DNA from: Collybiopsis luxurians FD-317 M1
Taxonomy: Eukaryota > Basidiomycota > Agaricomycetes > Agaricales > Omphalotaceae
Length of the DNA stretch: 64,000 nt
NCBI GenBank assembly: GCA_000827265.1
Contig: KN834762.1
Location: forward strand, 498,939-562,938
Reading direction: 5' to 3'
In this document: positions 48,473 to 61,497 of the stretch, one piece after another
How positions within the stretch are numbered: the first letter of the stretch is position 1
How the letters are laid out: every line of letters begins with the position of its first letter
Position numbers and translations under genes: made by a program
The notes under the pieces: generated by a model
What the model was told of the DNA's origin: nothing
What the model saw: only the letters and a program-made list of their open reading frames with translations
Database searches by the model: none

Positions 48473-50594
48473 TTAGGATAAATCCATCTGCGACCTCAAG
48501 CTGTCAGGGTGCTTTTGTTCGGGATCGGTAACAAACTCCCTTCGGGTGTCGATTTTGACAGAAATGGCACCTTGGCTCTGTGGTTGCTGAAGAGATGTCA
48601 TGAAGCCTTGGACTCCCGATACAGAAGTAGCACTCACGAAGACAGAGTTGTTGTAGCTTCCCAGCGGAATCGAACCAGTTTCTGCACTTGATTGGGCGCC
48701 AGAACCTCCGTTCTTACGCAGGATTGTTCGAACATTGAGAGTTGCCAAAAGGGAGTTGGCATAAACTGGAAGATTGTTAGCACAAAGGAGCTGCTTGAAA
48801 TAACGAAACAGTACGGACGTCTACCCATGCAGAAGAAGAAGCTGATATAAATGAATGTGTTGGGAGCCAGAAGAATCTGCTCTCAGTGTCAGTTTCGCTA
48901 CAAGACCAACGAAGTATAGCGACTTACAGATAACATCGACGCGATGGCGCATAGACTAATTTCGAGGTTAATCATGTACCATCAAAGCGAGATTGTTGGT
49001 TAAACGTACCTTGTCAGGGCACCCGTGTTCACCGCAAAGATGATCTGTCCACAAATTTAGCAGCTGTAACAGCCCGAGACAATTTACTGACCAGTTTGTT
49101 GATGATAGAGTTCGATCTGATTGTATTCAAGTCAGAATTGACTTTATCAGAGAAGAAGAGAACGGTACCGCGAGAAACCAGTCCTCGATGAGTGCAGAAG
49201 CAGAGTCAGCAGGCCAGCAATGTATGTGTCTCCAGCAGCCGCAAGGACATTCACGGTGATGGAAAGACCCTAGGGGAGGAAGAGTGCAATTGATGAATGA
49301 ACACGCGTCTTTTGCAGGCTGGGAAATCGTACCGTCAGAAGTTCGGCGAGTTCAGCGAATGTATGCACACGGGAGAGGCTAAAGCGGATGCTCGTTAGAT
49401 TCGACGAAACTTGGTATATAAATTGCAAACTTTACCCAATCACGGAGAAGACTGCACCAGCGCAATTTCAGTCGATGAATATATATATGGATGGAAACAC
49501 TCACTGAAGACACAAACTAGGATGCCAGAGCTTGATTAGAATACTGCAAAGGAATCAAAAGCTTGCACGTACTGAATTCAGCCGCAACAAGTAGCAACTG
49601 TTGGAAGTAATTAATGGCGAACAAATATGACAGGGAGCGAAACATCTTACGGCCGGGGCGGAGATCCAAATATTCCCATTGCTCACTGCGACAGGATAGT
49701 CAGATACAATAGCATAAAGAAGGATAAGCACTCCTCACGTTGCCAAACTCTGTAAGCTAGGAAACTGTGGAAAAAGCGGCGTGAAGGAAGAGAAGGTAGA
49801 TCAAGTTCAAAAGTGAAACTTGCCTTTGGACCAAGACAGTAGTAAAACCCTGTAAGTATCAGAATGTTAATCATGTATAATGAATAACGGCGGAAAAATC
49901 TGAGCTTACATTAACTAGAACTTCCGCCTTTGAAAGAATGCTCAGCGTTTAAGCTTCCCATATCGACCATTAGAAAAGTCTTTACCAATAAACTCCTGTG
50001 AAAAAACATCGGTTTCTGAGCAGACCCGTAACAAAAAGGAAATCACACACCATACGGTGTTTCCCAGATTGGGTTGATTTCCAAAATTGGTGACGAGATA
50101 ACTGTACACTAGAGTTCATAAAACGCTGAATATGTAGGAGGGCTGGAGTATTCGTGAAGCGGACGTGCCTGTGTGGGCAATGAAGGCCTGATGGATAGTG
50201 TCGCAGATCATGACGGCCCCAACCTGAGCGAGCATTTCGGTCAGCGATCGCCGAGCAACAGGACAACTCCCGTACCAAGAACCTTAGTGGCCATCGATCC
50301 TTTTGGTGCATATAGTAGTACCATGCCTGAATGCAGGCGGCTGAGAGCCCATAACACTTAACGACTCCAAGAATCCGTAAGCGAGATGAAGCGCTTACCT
50401 CCGTAGAGGCTATTCCAGAAAACGAGAACCATTGACATTTAAAATACAGACGCTCGATGTACGCGTTAGCGAACTCACATTCCCGCAACCAAAACTCCTA
50501 TGAACATCGCTCCCATCCTATTGAAATATGAACACCGATTCCCGAGCGGAGCAGACGGAACTCACGTATTATCAATAGTCGCTAGCAAAGCCAT
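48473..50594 (-). CDS. DUF6534-type multi-pass membrane protein (2)
   Basis: The start MALLATIDNT joins MGAMFIGVLVAGM, then LYG, then CYGLSAACIQAWYYYMHQKD and RWPLRFL. VGAVMICDTIHQAFIAHT joins VYSYLVTNFGNQPNLGNTVW, and VLVQSFLAYRVWQLSNGNIW follows. The hallmark LATLNVRTILRKNG is near the end, before a Ser/Gln-rich tail ending SQMDLS. It has the same family, size and exon style as 44682-47046 but opposite orientation. Two of its introns use GC at the 5' splice site (50109-50168 and 49765-49823), each chosen because only that junction preserves the conserved protein. The function of the family is not known. Confidence 0.8.
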
Positions 50595-51908
50595 GGTGTC
50601 AGAACGAAGGAGGATAAATCTCTGGGACGGAAGTGCAAGCAAAGAGACGTTTCCCTTTTTGACACCTTTCCATGATTGATTTTAAAGGGTCAGCAAAAAT
50701 CCCGAATCAATTGCTACCCACGGAGAGAAGTTGCTATGTGGAGGAGACGAGTCACGGCCAGATATTACAAAAAAAATCTCCATCAGTCATAAATTTTGAC
50801 GACAGGTGTTTGAATAGATGTGAACATGCTCGGGAGCAGCTTTGCAGCTCTGCCAACCGCATGGTAAAGTCGTACTCGCCGGCCACATTTAGGAATGATT
50901 TTACACTACTTGGACTGCGTATTTCGAATTCAGTGAATGTACCTAGCTTGGGACGGGCAAGCATGTATACTGGCCTCGCAGTGTTTCTTTGGCCTTCAGC
51001 AATTCAAGGGGAATTAACTGACAAGGTAACCTCAGGGTAAGGAGATCTGCATACCGATGACCACCTCTTTGATGCACACGCGATTCTACCCCACCGGCTA
51101 TCTAACACTATTCAGGACTTGGTTGAAACCTGGAAACCATTCTAATATTTATAATGTTATAATAACATAGAGTCACAGTGAAATAAACGACCCGTGCAAT
51201 TAGGAATGGGAGTAAAAAAGCAATTTTTGTCACCGTCGGGCTGGCTTACGTTCGAATCGGATCCGACTTCCCGCCTGATTTTCTTTTTTCTTTGTCTGAT
51301 CTTTGCCGATTTTTTTACGGAAGCTATGTATACGTATGAATTCCATTTCTCTTACCTGCCTATGCTGAACGCATTGTTTCTCTCCACATACAGGTACTTG
51401 CATATATGTGCAAAATGAAATATTGGGGTAAGACTAAGGAGTGATTGCTTACAGTCATGCAAGACGCTTGTCCTTCTCCATGGCTTACATGATGCAAGCA
51501 GAATTTTATTTTACTTGCATCATTTTATTTTATTAGGAAAGATCGTCGGATCATTCGCTGAGATTTAGATTCGCATATGTATGAGAACAAGCGAGAGCGA
51601 CCTGAACATCTACCTCCTTGACCGCAGGTATCCAGAGAAACAGCAGAAAAAGAAACTTATAACTCCGCGGACGTTCGGGCCACATATGATCCTTGAGAAT
51701 TTTCTTCATGTTCGAACAGGGTTGGGCTATCTCTGCTGATGAATACAATCCAGCCTAGACTAAGCAGGGCAAAGCATATAATCAAGGCATGTCCCGTGTT
51801 CTATCTTTTACCTTTTGCGCCCACCTAACCACATTTTACCAAACACTGACCACGCTCCTTTGAAACTTAACTTCAGCCGTGAGCACAATCTTTCTTCGTG
51901 CACCACCC
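50595..51908. other. Intergenic, shared upstream region of DUF6534 (2) and P450
   Basis: Contains both divergent promoters. No gene is recognised. Plus- and minus-strand frames of 60-122 codons have no motif. Confidence 0.45.
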
Positions 51909-54119
51909 ATGCTGGATATCAGATTTCTCGATGCCGTTGTGGGCTCTTTTGCCCTATACTGCGTGTATCGACTTTTCACTCTCGAGAAACGAGCAGGCCC
52001 TCTTCCCCCGGGTCCTCCTAAACTCCCGATCATAGGAAATCTAAGTAGGTATTTACTCGGGCTTTTGGTTTGACATACTTATATCTGTGAAGCGCAAATG
52101 CCTCAGGAGAAGGAATGGCTGACTTTTGCCAAGTGGGGCGAGCAATACGGTACGGTTGACAGCTCCTTGCTAGCAAGCTCCAGTGAATTGACGATGCTCG
52201 AACCTCAGGCAAGCTGTCTTCGGTGACAGGTGAGTAGAGTGCCCGTCGATGGTCATCCTGATCATCCTAATACATTTCTAGTACTCGGACAAAACCTGAT
52301 AATTGTGAATTCTGCGAGCATTGCAAGGGAAATGTTGGACAAGAACAGTGCGATATACTCGGATCGTCCAGTCATTCCCATGGGAGGCGAACTCTGCGGC
52401 TGGAAGAATACACTAGTTCTTACTCCGTACGGAGAACGCTTCAGGAACTACCGTCGTCTCGCTCATCAGCTCTTTGGAAATGCCGCCACAATGAAATCCT
52501 TCCATCCTGTTGAGGAACTTGAAACTCATCGCTTCTTAAAAAGACTGCTCTCGCGTCCAGCCGAATTTTCTGATCACATTCGAAAGTGAGATGATTTACT
52601 ATGACTTGGTGCCACCGAGCTTATCTTTTGTCCCGAAGAACTGCAGGTGCTATTATTCTTCGGATTTCTCATGGATATGAAGTTGGTGAAGGGGCCGATC
52701 CTTTCGTCACTCTAGCAGACAAGGTAGGGCTAATTCGTATCTTTGCTTTGCTGTGCGGACATGACATAACATGTACAGGCTACGGAACAGTTCGCTTTGT
52801 CCACTTCTCCCGGAGGATTCCTCGTGAACCTGATCCCCTTCCGTAAGTCGTTCATCTCGGGCATCGACTCAATTAACGTACTGCCTTTGTGAAGTTCAAT
52901 ACATTCCTGATTGGGTTCCTGGTACTGCATTCAAGAAAACGGCCAAAGAATGGTCTGCCACTCTTAATGAAATGGTTGACTTGCCTTACAACTTTGTCAA
53001 GAAGCAAATTGTAAGTTCCAACCTCACAATCGACGTTTATTTCAATGCTCAGTCTTCAACAGGCAACGGGATCAGCAGAACCTTCATATGTGTCCAAACT
53101 TGTGGAGGGACAGACGTTGAGTGCCGAACAAGAATTCGAAATCAAGTGGTCTTCTGCATCTCTCTATTCAGGTATGCTCGGAATATATTTCTCACTGAAT
53201 GATTGGTCTAAATGTCTGTTATAGGTGGCGCTGACACCGTTAGTATATTCATGTTGATTATGTACACATCTAAGTTGCTCGCTCTATTCAGACCGTTTCG
53301 GCTATCCACTCTTTCTTCAAGGCCATGGCTCTCTACCCCGAGGTGCAAGCGAAAGCCCAGGCCGAGCTAGATGCGGTCGTCGGAAATGACCGTCTTCCCA
53401 GCTTCGAGGACAGAGATCACCTGCCCTACCTGCAGGCTGTGACATTGGAAGCTCTAAGGTGGCATTCTGTTGTACCTACGAGTAAGGCTTATCAGTGCTA
53501 CCGCTTCTCTCCGTTGATCAATCTTTGCAGGTGTACCGCATCGTGTAACGGAGGATAATGTCTTCAAGGGCTACTTTATTCCCAAAGGGTCCTTGGTGCT
53601 TGCAAATTTATGGTGCAGTACATTCCCTGATCTCGAGGTATCTTGACTGATGAACTCTTTGATATAGGCAAATGAATCACGACCCAGAAGTTTATTCCGA
53701 TCCAATGTCTTTCAAACCTGAGCGATTCATGGGACCTAACCCTGAGTCGGATCCTAGGGACAGCTGCTTTGGCTTTGGACGCAGAATTTGCCCTGGTAAG
53801 TGGTGTGGCGACATTCCCTCATCGTATGAACTGACTTTTTGATAACCTGCAGGACGAGTACTAGCTGATGCTTCTGTATTTATTTCCTGCGCCATGGCTC
53901 TTGCGGTCTTCAACATCTCCAAGTACTCGGAAGATGGTAAGATTATCGAACCCGATACTGACCAGACTACTGGTACCATCAGGTAAATGAGAGTTCGTGT
54001 TGCGGCGAACCATTGACTGATCCTTCTCTTTTCGTAGCCACCCTAGCACCTTTAAGTGTACTATTTCACCTCGTTCCGACAAAGCTGTCGAATTGATTCA
54101 GGCAGATGAGCGACGTTAA
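51909..54119 (+). CDS. Cytochrome P450 monooxygenase
   Basis: Membrane-anchored haem monooxygenase, likely on the ER. Residues 1-25 are a signal anchor, followed by the Pro-rich hinge [34 protein letters not shown] marks helix C. The I-helix oxygen site GGADTTVS is built across a 14-nt exon (53225-53238). The ExxR motif is EALRWHS. The PERF segment reads FKPERFMGP, and the haem loop [11 protein letters not shown] carries the Cys ligand. All hallmarks are intact in about 510 residues. The style resembles basidiomycete families annotated as O-methylsterigmatocystin oxidoreductase-like; that label reflects sequence family rather than product. The substrate is unknown. About ten introns are needed. 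The terpene-synthase relic is 16 kb away with unrelated genes between. Confidence 0.92.
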
Positions 54120-55692
54120 TCTAGCTGCTCATACACTTAGAAATGAAAATCTGTCGCTAGTGGAACTATCCATACAGCGCTATCTCTCACTATTATGTAG
54201 TTCCTTCCTTTAATACTATTTTTGCAACTGAGACAAATCAACTTCGTGCTCGTATTTAATTTCGTGTTGGAAGCGTGAGATTTGTCACGGGATCGCGTTC
54301 ATTCCCGCATTGGCACATCCCGTTCAAAGTTTCCTCTAGCCACCCTTTCCTCGTTCGTATACATATGCATCATATTTTTGCCCTCCCACCGCTCACTCAT
54401 TTGCTACAGTCAGTTCTGAATCACTTTTACCATGTCATTGAATGCCTTGGGGTCGCATCTGGCCCCTGCTCCAAACATGAATTCTCGTCCTTTCCATTCC
54501 TTCCATCTGGATCCTGAACCTTTTCGATTACCCCTTCCCTTCAAACTCTCCTTCCGAGTGTTGCCTTGCCCTGAGATATATATTCGAATATTCGAAAGCT
54601 GCAGAGCAGATAGCAGATGTTACTTATATACACCGTGCCAACGAATTCCAACAGATTCCAGCCCTGCCAATACTCACTGTCCCTGTACCAGCCTGTGCCT
54701 CATGTTTCATACCGCAAAGTACATTCTGTGTCTTTCCTGAACGGCGGGTTTTGGCACTTTGGATCGGAATTGAGCAATCTCATTCTTTTTTAGGCGTCTT
54801 CATATGCCGATGGTTGACAAACATCGCACATACACTCGCTCTCTTCCCTGAGTATCGATCCTGAAGTGGGCAGCTAGCAGATATGTTACAGCGCAGCGCG
54901 GAGATTGGATCCCAGTAGTGGCCCCGTAAAGGTAACTGCTGGTCTCCTATCGCTACAGAGTTATACTATTACTTAGCAAGCCTATAGGATCAAAAATCGT
55001 TCAAGTCCGGGGAGTTTAGAAATCCAGGGTGCTGCCATCTCCGCTTCTAGACCTCGAGCAATCACATGAAACGATTATTGAAGATTCGTTTCAAAAGTAT
55101 TCTCAATAGGAACTTCACCCCAAATAATCGGACGAATGCCATTTAAGGAGGTAAGCCATTACGCGGTTGGTCACCGATACCGGGGCATATATCACCCCGC
55201 TAGAGTTGGTAGTCCTTCTCCCAGATCAAAGGTCCAGCGACATAGGATTCAAAAATGACTAGATCATATATACCTGCGCATAGTTAGTCAAGAAAATGCG
55301 ATACATCAGGATATAATTATGCCAGGGTATCTTCCATTACCGATGTCCAACTAATAACTATGCAATATGCAATCTTCGAGCCAGCTCTGCATCGGATATC
55401 CTAACTCAACCCCTCTAAACCGATCTGAAAAGCGGATCCTATTCCAACGCGTTACACCTATCACCGATCGAAGACTGCCGTAGGAAGATCGAGCGCAACC
55501 GCATCAACATAAGAAAAACAAGCCACCCAGAGGACGTAGAGGTCGTGGTTGTGTGAACAGGAGAAACTTTTTTTTGGCGCCTGGTCGACTGTTCAGCGAG
55601 AGTGAAGGGGTCCTGTAGGAAAGTTGGCTCACCGTGTACATCAGACATGCATATTTAGAGCGGAAAGATTTGCATCAATCGAGTTCGGCAAT
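54120..55692. other. Intergenic with possible small gene at 54432-54740
   Basis: An ATG at 54432 follows about 150 bp of pyrimidine-rich sequence resembling a fungal promoter and leader. It opens a 102-codon frame rich in Pro, Phe and Cys with no recognisable domain. The rest of the interval shows nothing I can name. Confidence 0.35.
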
Positions 55693-56633
55693 CTACCGCT
55701 GCACCACAACCTCCCAAAACACTTCAGAAACTTTTGCTCGAGCGTTGTCTTCGTCAAACTGAGCCTTTACACGGCTCTCCACTCCCAAAGCGCTGAGATC
55801 GGCCATGGGTCTGTCGAATGGTAACCCAGCGGCAACAAAGGTAGAACGTCGTATCAGATGAGATGATGGGGAATAAGATGAAGCTGTTACGCCTGAGCGA
55901 GGATTACGCCGCCAAAATGTGGTTGGACGGTCTTTACATTGCATTACGTCAACGCAAAAGCGAGAAAAAAAGAAACGAGCTGCGCACGTAAAGGAGGTGG
56001 AGGGCGTAACAAGTCCCCATTCTTCCCGTAACCATAAGACGAAACTGGACTAGAGAATGAGCTCGACGGCGAAGATGGCCCAGAGTCTGTCCCAGAAGTG
56101 TACGACGAGCCACTGGTAAAGCGCCTGATTCTATGAAGGTCGAATGTAGACTGATCTGGCGCAGCGGTGAAAGGTTTTGTCGTGGGGTCCTGAAAAGTCA
56201 TCCGAGTCGGTGGAGCACTTCTTGACCTGGTAGGCCGATGATGCTGTATTTTTGTCCGTCCTCGAGATTTAGGAGTTAAGGTAGCCGAAGAATCTAGCTG
56301 CCAGCTGTTGCCGCTGCGATTCCAGCCATTAGCAGTCAGCGAGGAGGGTGCATAAGAGTCGGGGGAGGACATCTGAGGCTCAGGCTCGTCGTCTGAAGAC
56401 GGCGAGAGATTTTCTTCCTGGTTTTCATCATCTTCTTCAGTTCTTCGTCTGGGAACTTGTAACGGAGGGGGCTTTTCTCGGGTTCGCTCAACCGGCACAT
56501 CGCTTTGCTGGACGAGATTTACTCTGCTAGAGCTGGCACCAGGCACATAATTATTAAAGAATGAAGAACGAGAGGCGCTAAGCAGGGGATACAGTGGAAG
56601 TGAAGACGAGGAAAGGACAGTCAGATCGGCCAT
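55693..56633 (-). CDS. Ser/Pro-rich protein of unknown function
   Basis: A long first exon from 56633 reads MADLTVLSSSSLPLYPLLSA, followed by disordered acidic and basic stretches: EEDDENQEENLSPSSDDEPE, RSRSAPPTRMTFQDPTTKPF and a Ser-rich run ending SSYGYGKNGDLLRPP. One intron of about 56 nt joins PPPPL to HRPTTFWRRNPR. The last exon contains the most conserved-looking block, LIRRSTFVAAGLPFDRPMAD, then LSALGVESRV. It ends VSEVFWEVVVQR. The length is about 305-310 residues. Composition suggests a regulatory or scaffold protein with phosphorylation sites, but I do not recognise a domain. A Met six codons upstream (56651) is an alternative start. Confidence 0.65.
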
Positions 56634-59600
56634 GATGAGGGTAGGGAACAAGGTCGGGTGAGTCCCTATTCAATTTCCTATTTTGTACACAATTACCGCG
56701 TTTTGCCCGTACACGCCGTCCAGCGATGATTTACCCTGCTATGCTCCAAGCATTGGCCTCTGGATAAAACTCCATTGCAATCTCATAGAAACTTTCAAAC
56801 TGCCTTGATTCTCTCAAAATTTCAAGACAGACCCATAGCGAGGGTGATAAATTATAATAAGGGTTGTGCAGAAGCGAACAGATTCACGTCCGTATCTGAG
56901 TTATTGTGGTCCTGTGTCATCAGAGGAACACCATGACAATGAGACAGTACACTGTCGTGAGTTGAAGTGAATCAGAACCCTGTCCTGTCTATCCATCTAC
57001 GAAACTGTCCAAAGGTGTGTTTCGTCGACTGATTGCCATTGAGCTTAACGACTGCTTGTTGATCACGTCAACACCCGTCGTCAGAGTCTCTGAATGATGC
57101 TCAACGAAACGGTAGAGATGTCATTAGTAGCCAAGCACTAGCAGCGGCCGTAGACGGTGGATGCGTGGGAAGGAGGGCCGTTGTTGAACTTGATGAAGGA
57201 AGTATCAGATCCGATTCGGTGGAATCGCAGCTAAAGAATGCCAAACAGCGAGACTCCAAATTCTTAGCCCAATATTGTGTTGCGCTATAAGGATTCTCCA
57301 GGCTGCTGAAAATGGCCGGAGGTAAATTTGGTTGACGTGACTCGAAGGCAGGACTCGGAGTTGACGTAGAATCCGAAGATGGAGTCCGGACGTTGTGCTG
57401 CATCCGCAAAGGATGAGAATTTACGCTCGCCGGAAATAGGGGGTGTGAATGTGGCAGCAGAGTGTAATTGATGAGGACAAAGAAGCAAAAGTATCAACAG
57501 AGGAAGATACGACCAGGGTTCTTGCCACAGTCGGCCTGGGACTGCTTCCATTTCCATCTTCCAACTGCTAGAACCTCTGAAAGGTGCCCACAGCAGTGAG
57601 CAGAGACTTTAAAACATCTTCAAATGTTTCAGTCTGAAAAATTCTATCAGGTTGCAGATCTAAGAGGAATGCAAGAAAGTGCAGATTAAAAACCTTTATT
57701 ACGTCGATCAAGGCGGAACACCTACAGTTCACAGCAAGATTTGACCATGCTTTTCGAAGCTCTGTCAACTATTCAACCAACCTCCGGACATTCTTTCAAG
57801 AACTCGACATTTTTCCTCAACTTTCAAGTTCGGGGATATATTTAGCTTCGTTCGAGATAATCTCGTTGGAGGGTGGCTGCGCGAGTCGCAGGAGCAGTCA
57901 TTTCTTATTTGCGACCACGCGCCATTGTGGTTTATCGCCCTTGCAGGACTGTGGTCTAGGGTAGAGGTCAAAGTCAACAACAAAAACGCGCATCACATGT
58001 TCCGCGCTTAAAGTTATACCCAAGCTGAAATGATACGCATCTTCAAACTGCTTCTACTACTGGAGAGCCTCGATATATGCGATCCCTCAGTCACCATGCC
58101 ATCCAGGTTAAGCTTGGCAGGAGTTGTACTTCGACGAAAGGACCGATTGTCCGAGTAGCAAGTGCTTGTGGCAAGCCCACGCCATACACATCGACAGCCA
58201 CGGTAATGGCTAGCCTAGTTCCTGTTTTCATTCAATATGTAGCTGGCCGCAAGATTGCGAAGGAATACAGGAGATAAAATGGCACTGACAAGATTCAAGC
58301 AGTGAATGCCTGCACTGCGGCAATCTCAGATTCCTGAACAAGTAGACCGGACTTTGAATGCGAAAGCGGAGCTCTTCATGATGAGAAAGCTGTGAGGAAG
58401 TATAAATCATCGGAATAAAGACACGAAGATGGGACCTTCGGACTTTAGAAAGGAAACTCGGAAGCCTTTGCATCTTCAAGGCTTGATGAACAATATTTCG
58501 ACCTTGATACGCTGGTGCAAAATCTGAACAACTCTGATAGCGAGAGTACTGGCAGGGGCAGGAACCGCTCGTAAAGGAACGAGCGGGAAGTCGAGTGATG
58601 GCACCCAGGATACTTGAATCGACACGATCCCAAGCGACCGCACAGTACACAAATCCTATAATGAGCGCAACGTCCGCATATGAACTGGATTCCAGAAATC
58701 CTACGCTCTCCACCCCCGATGTTGATAAATTGTAACGCGTAGGATTGTAACGCATAGGGGGAGTAGAGTACGGTTTGAAGAACCGAGTTTATTACCATTA
58801 GATTAGCGCACATATCATGACCATCGCGATGGATCTTGCTGTTCTGACCAGAATTACACCAGTTTTATATCCAGAGATATCAAGAAGAGTTGGCCATGCT
58901 GATACCCATCGTTGAAATATTTGTTTGAGACCTTTTTAAAAGGGTGAAAACTGATACTAGGCACTTTCGGTGCTACGAACGGATACACCATTGAAAGTGA
59001 CAGTTTCATATGCCGGTTGTACTGCGGAAGCAAAGTTACCGATGGACGCCCCGAGAATTATGCGTACAAAGAATATAGCGGGCGTTAAGATCTTCAAGAT
59101 AAAATCAACTTGCATGTTGGAGGACTCGGTGTGTATTCAGTCGGAAGGTGGCGCAATATACTCAACCTGGGTTCATTGGCGAGGAAGGACGATCTAACCG
59201 GTGAATTATTTTTCATTCGTTACGTTGCTGTTTGTGTAGTTGTTCATGCAGAACAGCAGACACGCGTTCGAATTTCACCAACGAAATTCGGAGTCCGGAC
59301 CGCTATCCCATAGCGATCACATGAAAGTCCCGTGGCGACGATTGCTCACCTATCGCGTACCACAAAAGTATCGCGGAAGCTGGAGAAGATGTTCTCCGTT
59401 TTTTTGTGATATGTATCCAGAAGCTTCACCTCAGTCTCCGGATACATGAACGGACTGTGAGCTGCTGATCCCATATTGACATCGTAGCAAACTGTCTTGC
59501 AAGCGCGGGAGTACGGGAAATTGAATGTAACATTAATCGGCCGCGCTAGGCTGTATATCCGAGGCCCAAGGAGGTAAGAGCACTGGGAGAGACTCTGGGG

Positions 59601-60650
59601 AGGAAGCTACTTCGGATTGAAAATCGCGGATGGGAAAAGATTGGTCGTTTTCTGACATCCAGCAGCTCATAGTGTGAGTACTCAGAACCGTAGTGATGCA
59701 TTTGATCTAAAAAAAGCTCTCACGTACTCGTGAATTATGCGTCTTAAATAGTCTAGAGTGCTCCCTCGACATAGTAGAATCAAGGCTGGGACTGTTGCTA
59801 CTATGTATCGATACATACGATATGTTTAGTGTCAGCCGTACATTGGGACTTATTTTGTTCCAACTTCCTGCTCACATTGCATACGAGTGAATTATGGGAA
59901 AACGGATGCAGAAGAAGATTTGGTCGCACGGATGCAATGCTATATATGTAGTAAGAACGTCGCTCAAACTTCTGAAAGGCCTTCAGGCGTCGAATTGATC
60001 CACACACTTCACGAACGTTGAATTACCTCTCCAAAATATTTTCCTCAATCAATTGAGTACCTGCTTCAAGTATAGTCTGTATATAGTTGTTGCCACTTGA
60101 CAATACACTCGTTCAAGTATATCATAGATACCCATACTATCGCAGTTTTCCATTCTCCGTAAGGGTTATCTGGGCCTTCTTGGCCTTCTTTTGGTATATC
60201 ACGTCAAGTAAAATCACAGCCAAGCTGGCTAATACTTTCAGGAGCAGATGGAAACTAAAGTTGCAAGGCTTTCGCCGAATCCCTGCGATCTTGATTGAAA
60301 AAATAAATAACCCTCGAATCCTTACTTATTTATTGAGTCATCCGAGGTAGAAAGGATAATTAAAACAACTTTATTCGACATGCTTAGAATTTTCGGCGGT
60401 CTTTCGACCTGTTTTCGACAGAAAAATATTTTATCTACTGCAGGCACCGCTATGCACGACAGCAGCTTGAAGCATACATCGACATTTTTTTTTACCTGGT
60501 CTCAGCGCGGTCCCGCCGCTCAGCTTCATTTATCAATCATTTCGGAGTTGCACAGTAAGGCTCAAACTCGAGCCCAAACTCCGTGATCATTCTGCATACG
60601 CCTGTGAGCCACATACATGCTGTACCGACAGGCTCCAAGGTGACTCACCC
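56634..60650. other. Gene-poor interval with unassigned minus-strand frames
   Basis: Four kilobases without a confident gene. At 57101-57990 (-) several frames follow one another; one at 57568-57768 reads ELRKAWSNLAVNCRCSALID and DLQPDRIFQTETFEDVLKSL, which looks protein-like. I cannot join the pieces without very short introns, so this may be a decayed gene. At 58228-58813 (-) two overlapping frames of 120-175 codons have no motif. The remainder holds nothing I can support. Confidence 0.35.
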
Positions 60651-61497
60651 TCAATAGATCCCAGGAACCAACTTGTACGGAACACTCTGCGACCATTGCA
60701 TCCAACTATCTCCAAATGCTTTCTTCAACATTGCATCTTCCCTGTCAACTCGAAGCAGCAAGCTTAGCACTACCGCGAAGGCAACGGATATCCAGAATGC
60801 AGCCAAAATTTGGGTAAAAGGGTTCTTTAATAGACCACATTCCGATACCCACGAGCCGGAGGCATGGCTGCAGAGCGCACCAACTATGGTGCAGATGAGA
60901 GCGGTGTAGCTGACAATGAATGTATGAGTCTAAGTCAAGCTTAACCGCCTCATTGTGCAGGACTGTACCGACCTGGGATGGCGGACGTACGAATACGGAC
61001 CATCTGTGATGAGCTGATGATGTTGTTGTATCCGTAGCTCAAAGGTGAATACTGTTGATAAAATGTATCAGCGTCGACGAAGGCGGGACAGGGAACTGAC
61101 GATGGCCAAGGTGCCTATAGCAACGGATCCGGAGAAGTGTGCCGGCGACATTGAGTACATTGCCCGCCATGAAGAGAGGCGTTATGCGAATTCTCTCAAT
61201 ACAGGAGGGTTCAGGGGTTAAGGATTTCAGAATGAGGTTAGATACGGGACCAGTTGAATTGAAATGCGCTATGATTATAATGAACTCGACGAATTGAACG
61301 AGCCACGACATGGTCCGCAAGGCTTTTGAAGGGTATGCGAGACTTCGGAGAAAATGTTCTCTCCAGTCAGGAACAACCATCCTCCCAGAGCTGGTTGGCG
61401 GGTTGGGAGGAGTACCGGAAACACGCATACATACGGCGTCGGACACCAGGAGAGGCAGTTTGAAAAGTAATGACAGCGTCTTGAAAGATGAAGCCAT
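60651..61497 (-). CDS. Isoprenylcysteine/phospholipid methyltransferase-like membrane protein (ICMT family)
   Basis: Integral membrane methyltransferase family that adds methyl groups from S-adenosylmethionine to prenylated cysteine or related lipids. The start MASSFKTLSLLFKLPLLVSD is followed by a helix SWLVQFVEFIIIIAHF. The core reads RITPLFMAGNVLNVAGTLLR, then IRCYRHLG, VFTFELRIQQHHQLITDGPY and SYVRHP, the conserved SAM-binding Gly-Pro-Tyr/Arg-His-Pro box. Next are SYTALICTIVGALC and VDREDAMLKKAFGDSW, ending VPYKLVPGIY. The Arg-Asp-Glu-Asp pair followed by the W-x-x-W region is as expected. The length is about 240 residues with three or so introns, and it is intact. Basidiomycetes carry many relatives and the true substrate is uncertain. 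Confidence 0.83.

Noticed and set aside
35091..54119. Terpenoid biosynthetic cluster (terpene synthase plus P450)
   Set aside because: The two genes are 16 kb apart with ATP synthase subunit f, a bHLH and membrane proteins between them, and the synthase looks inactive.
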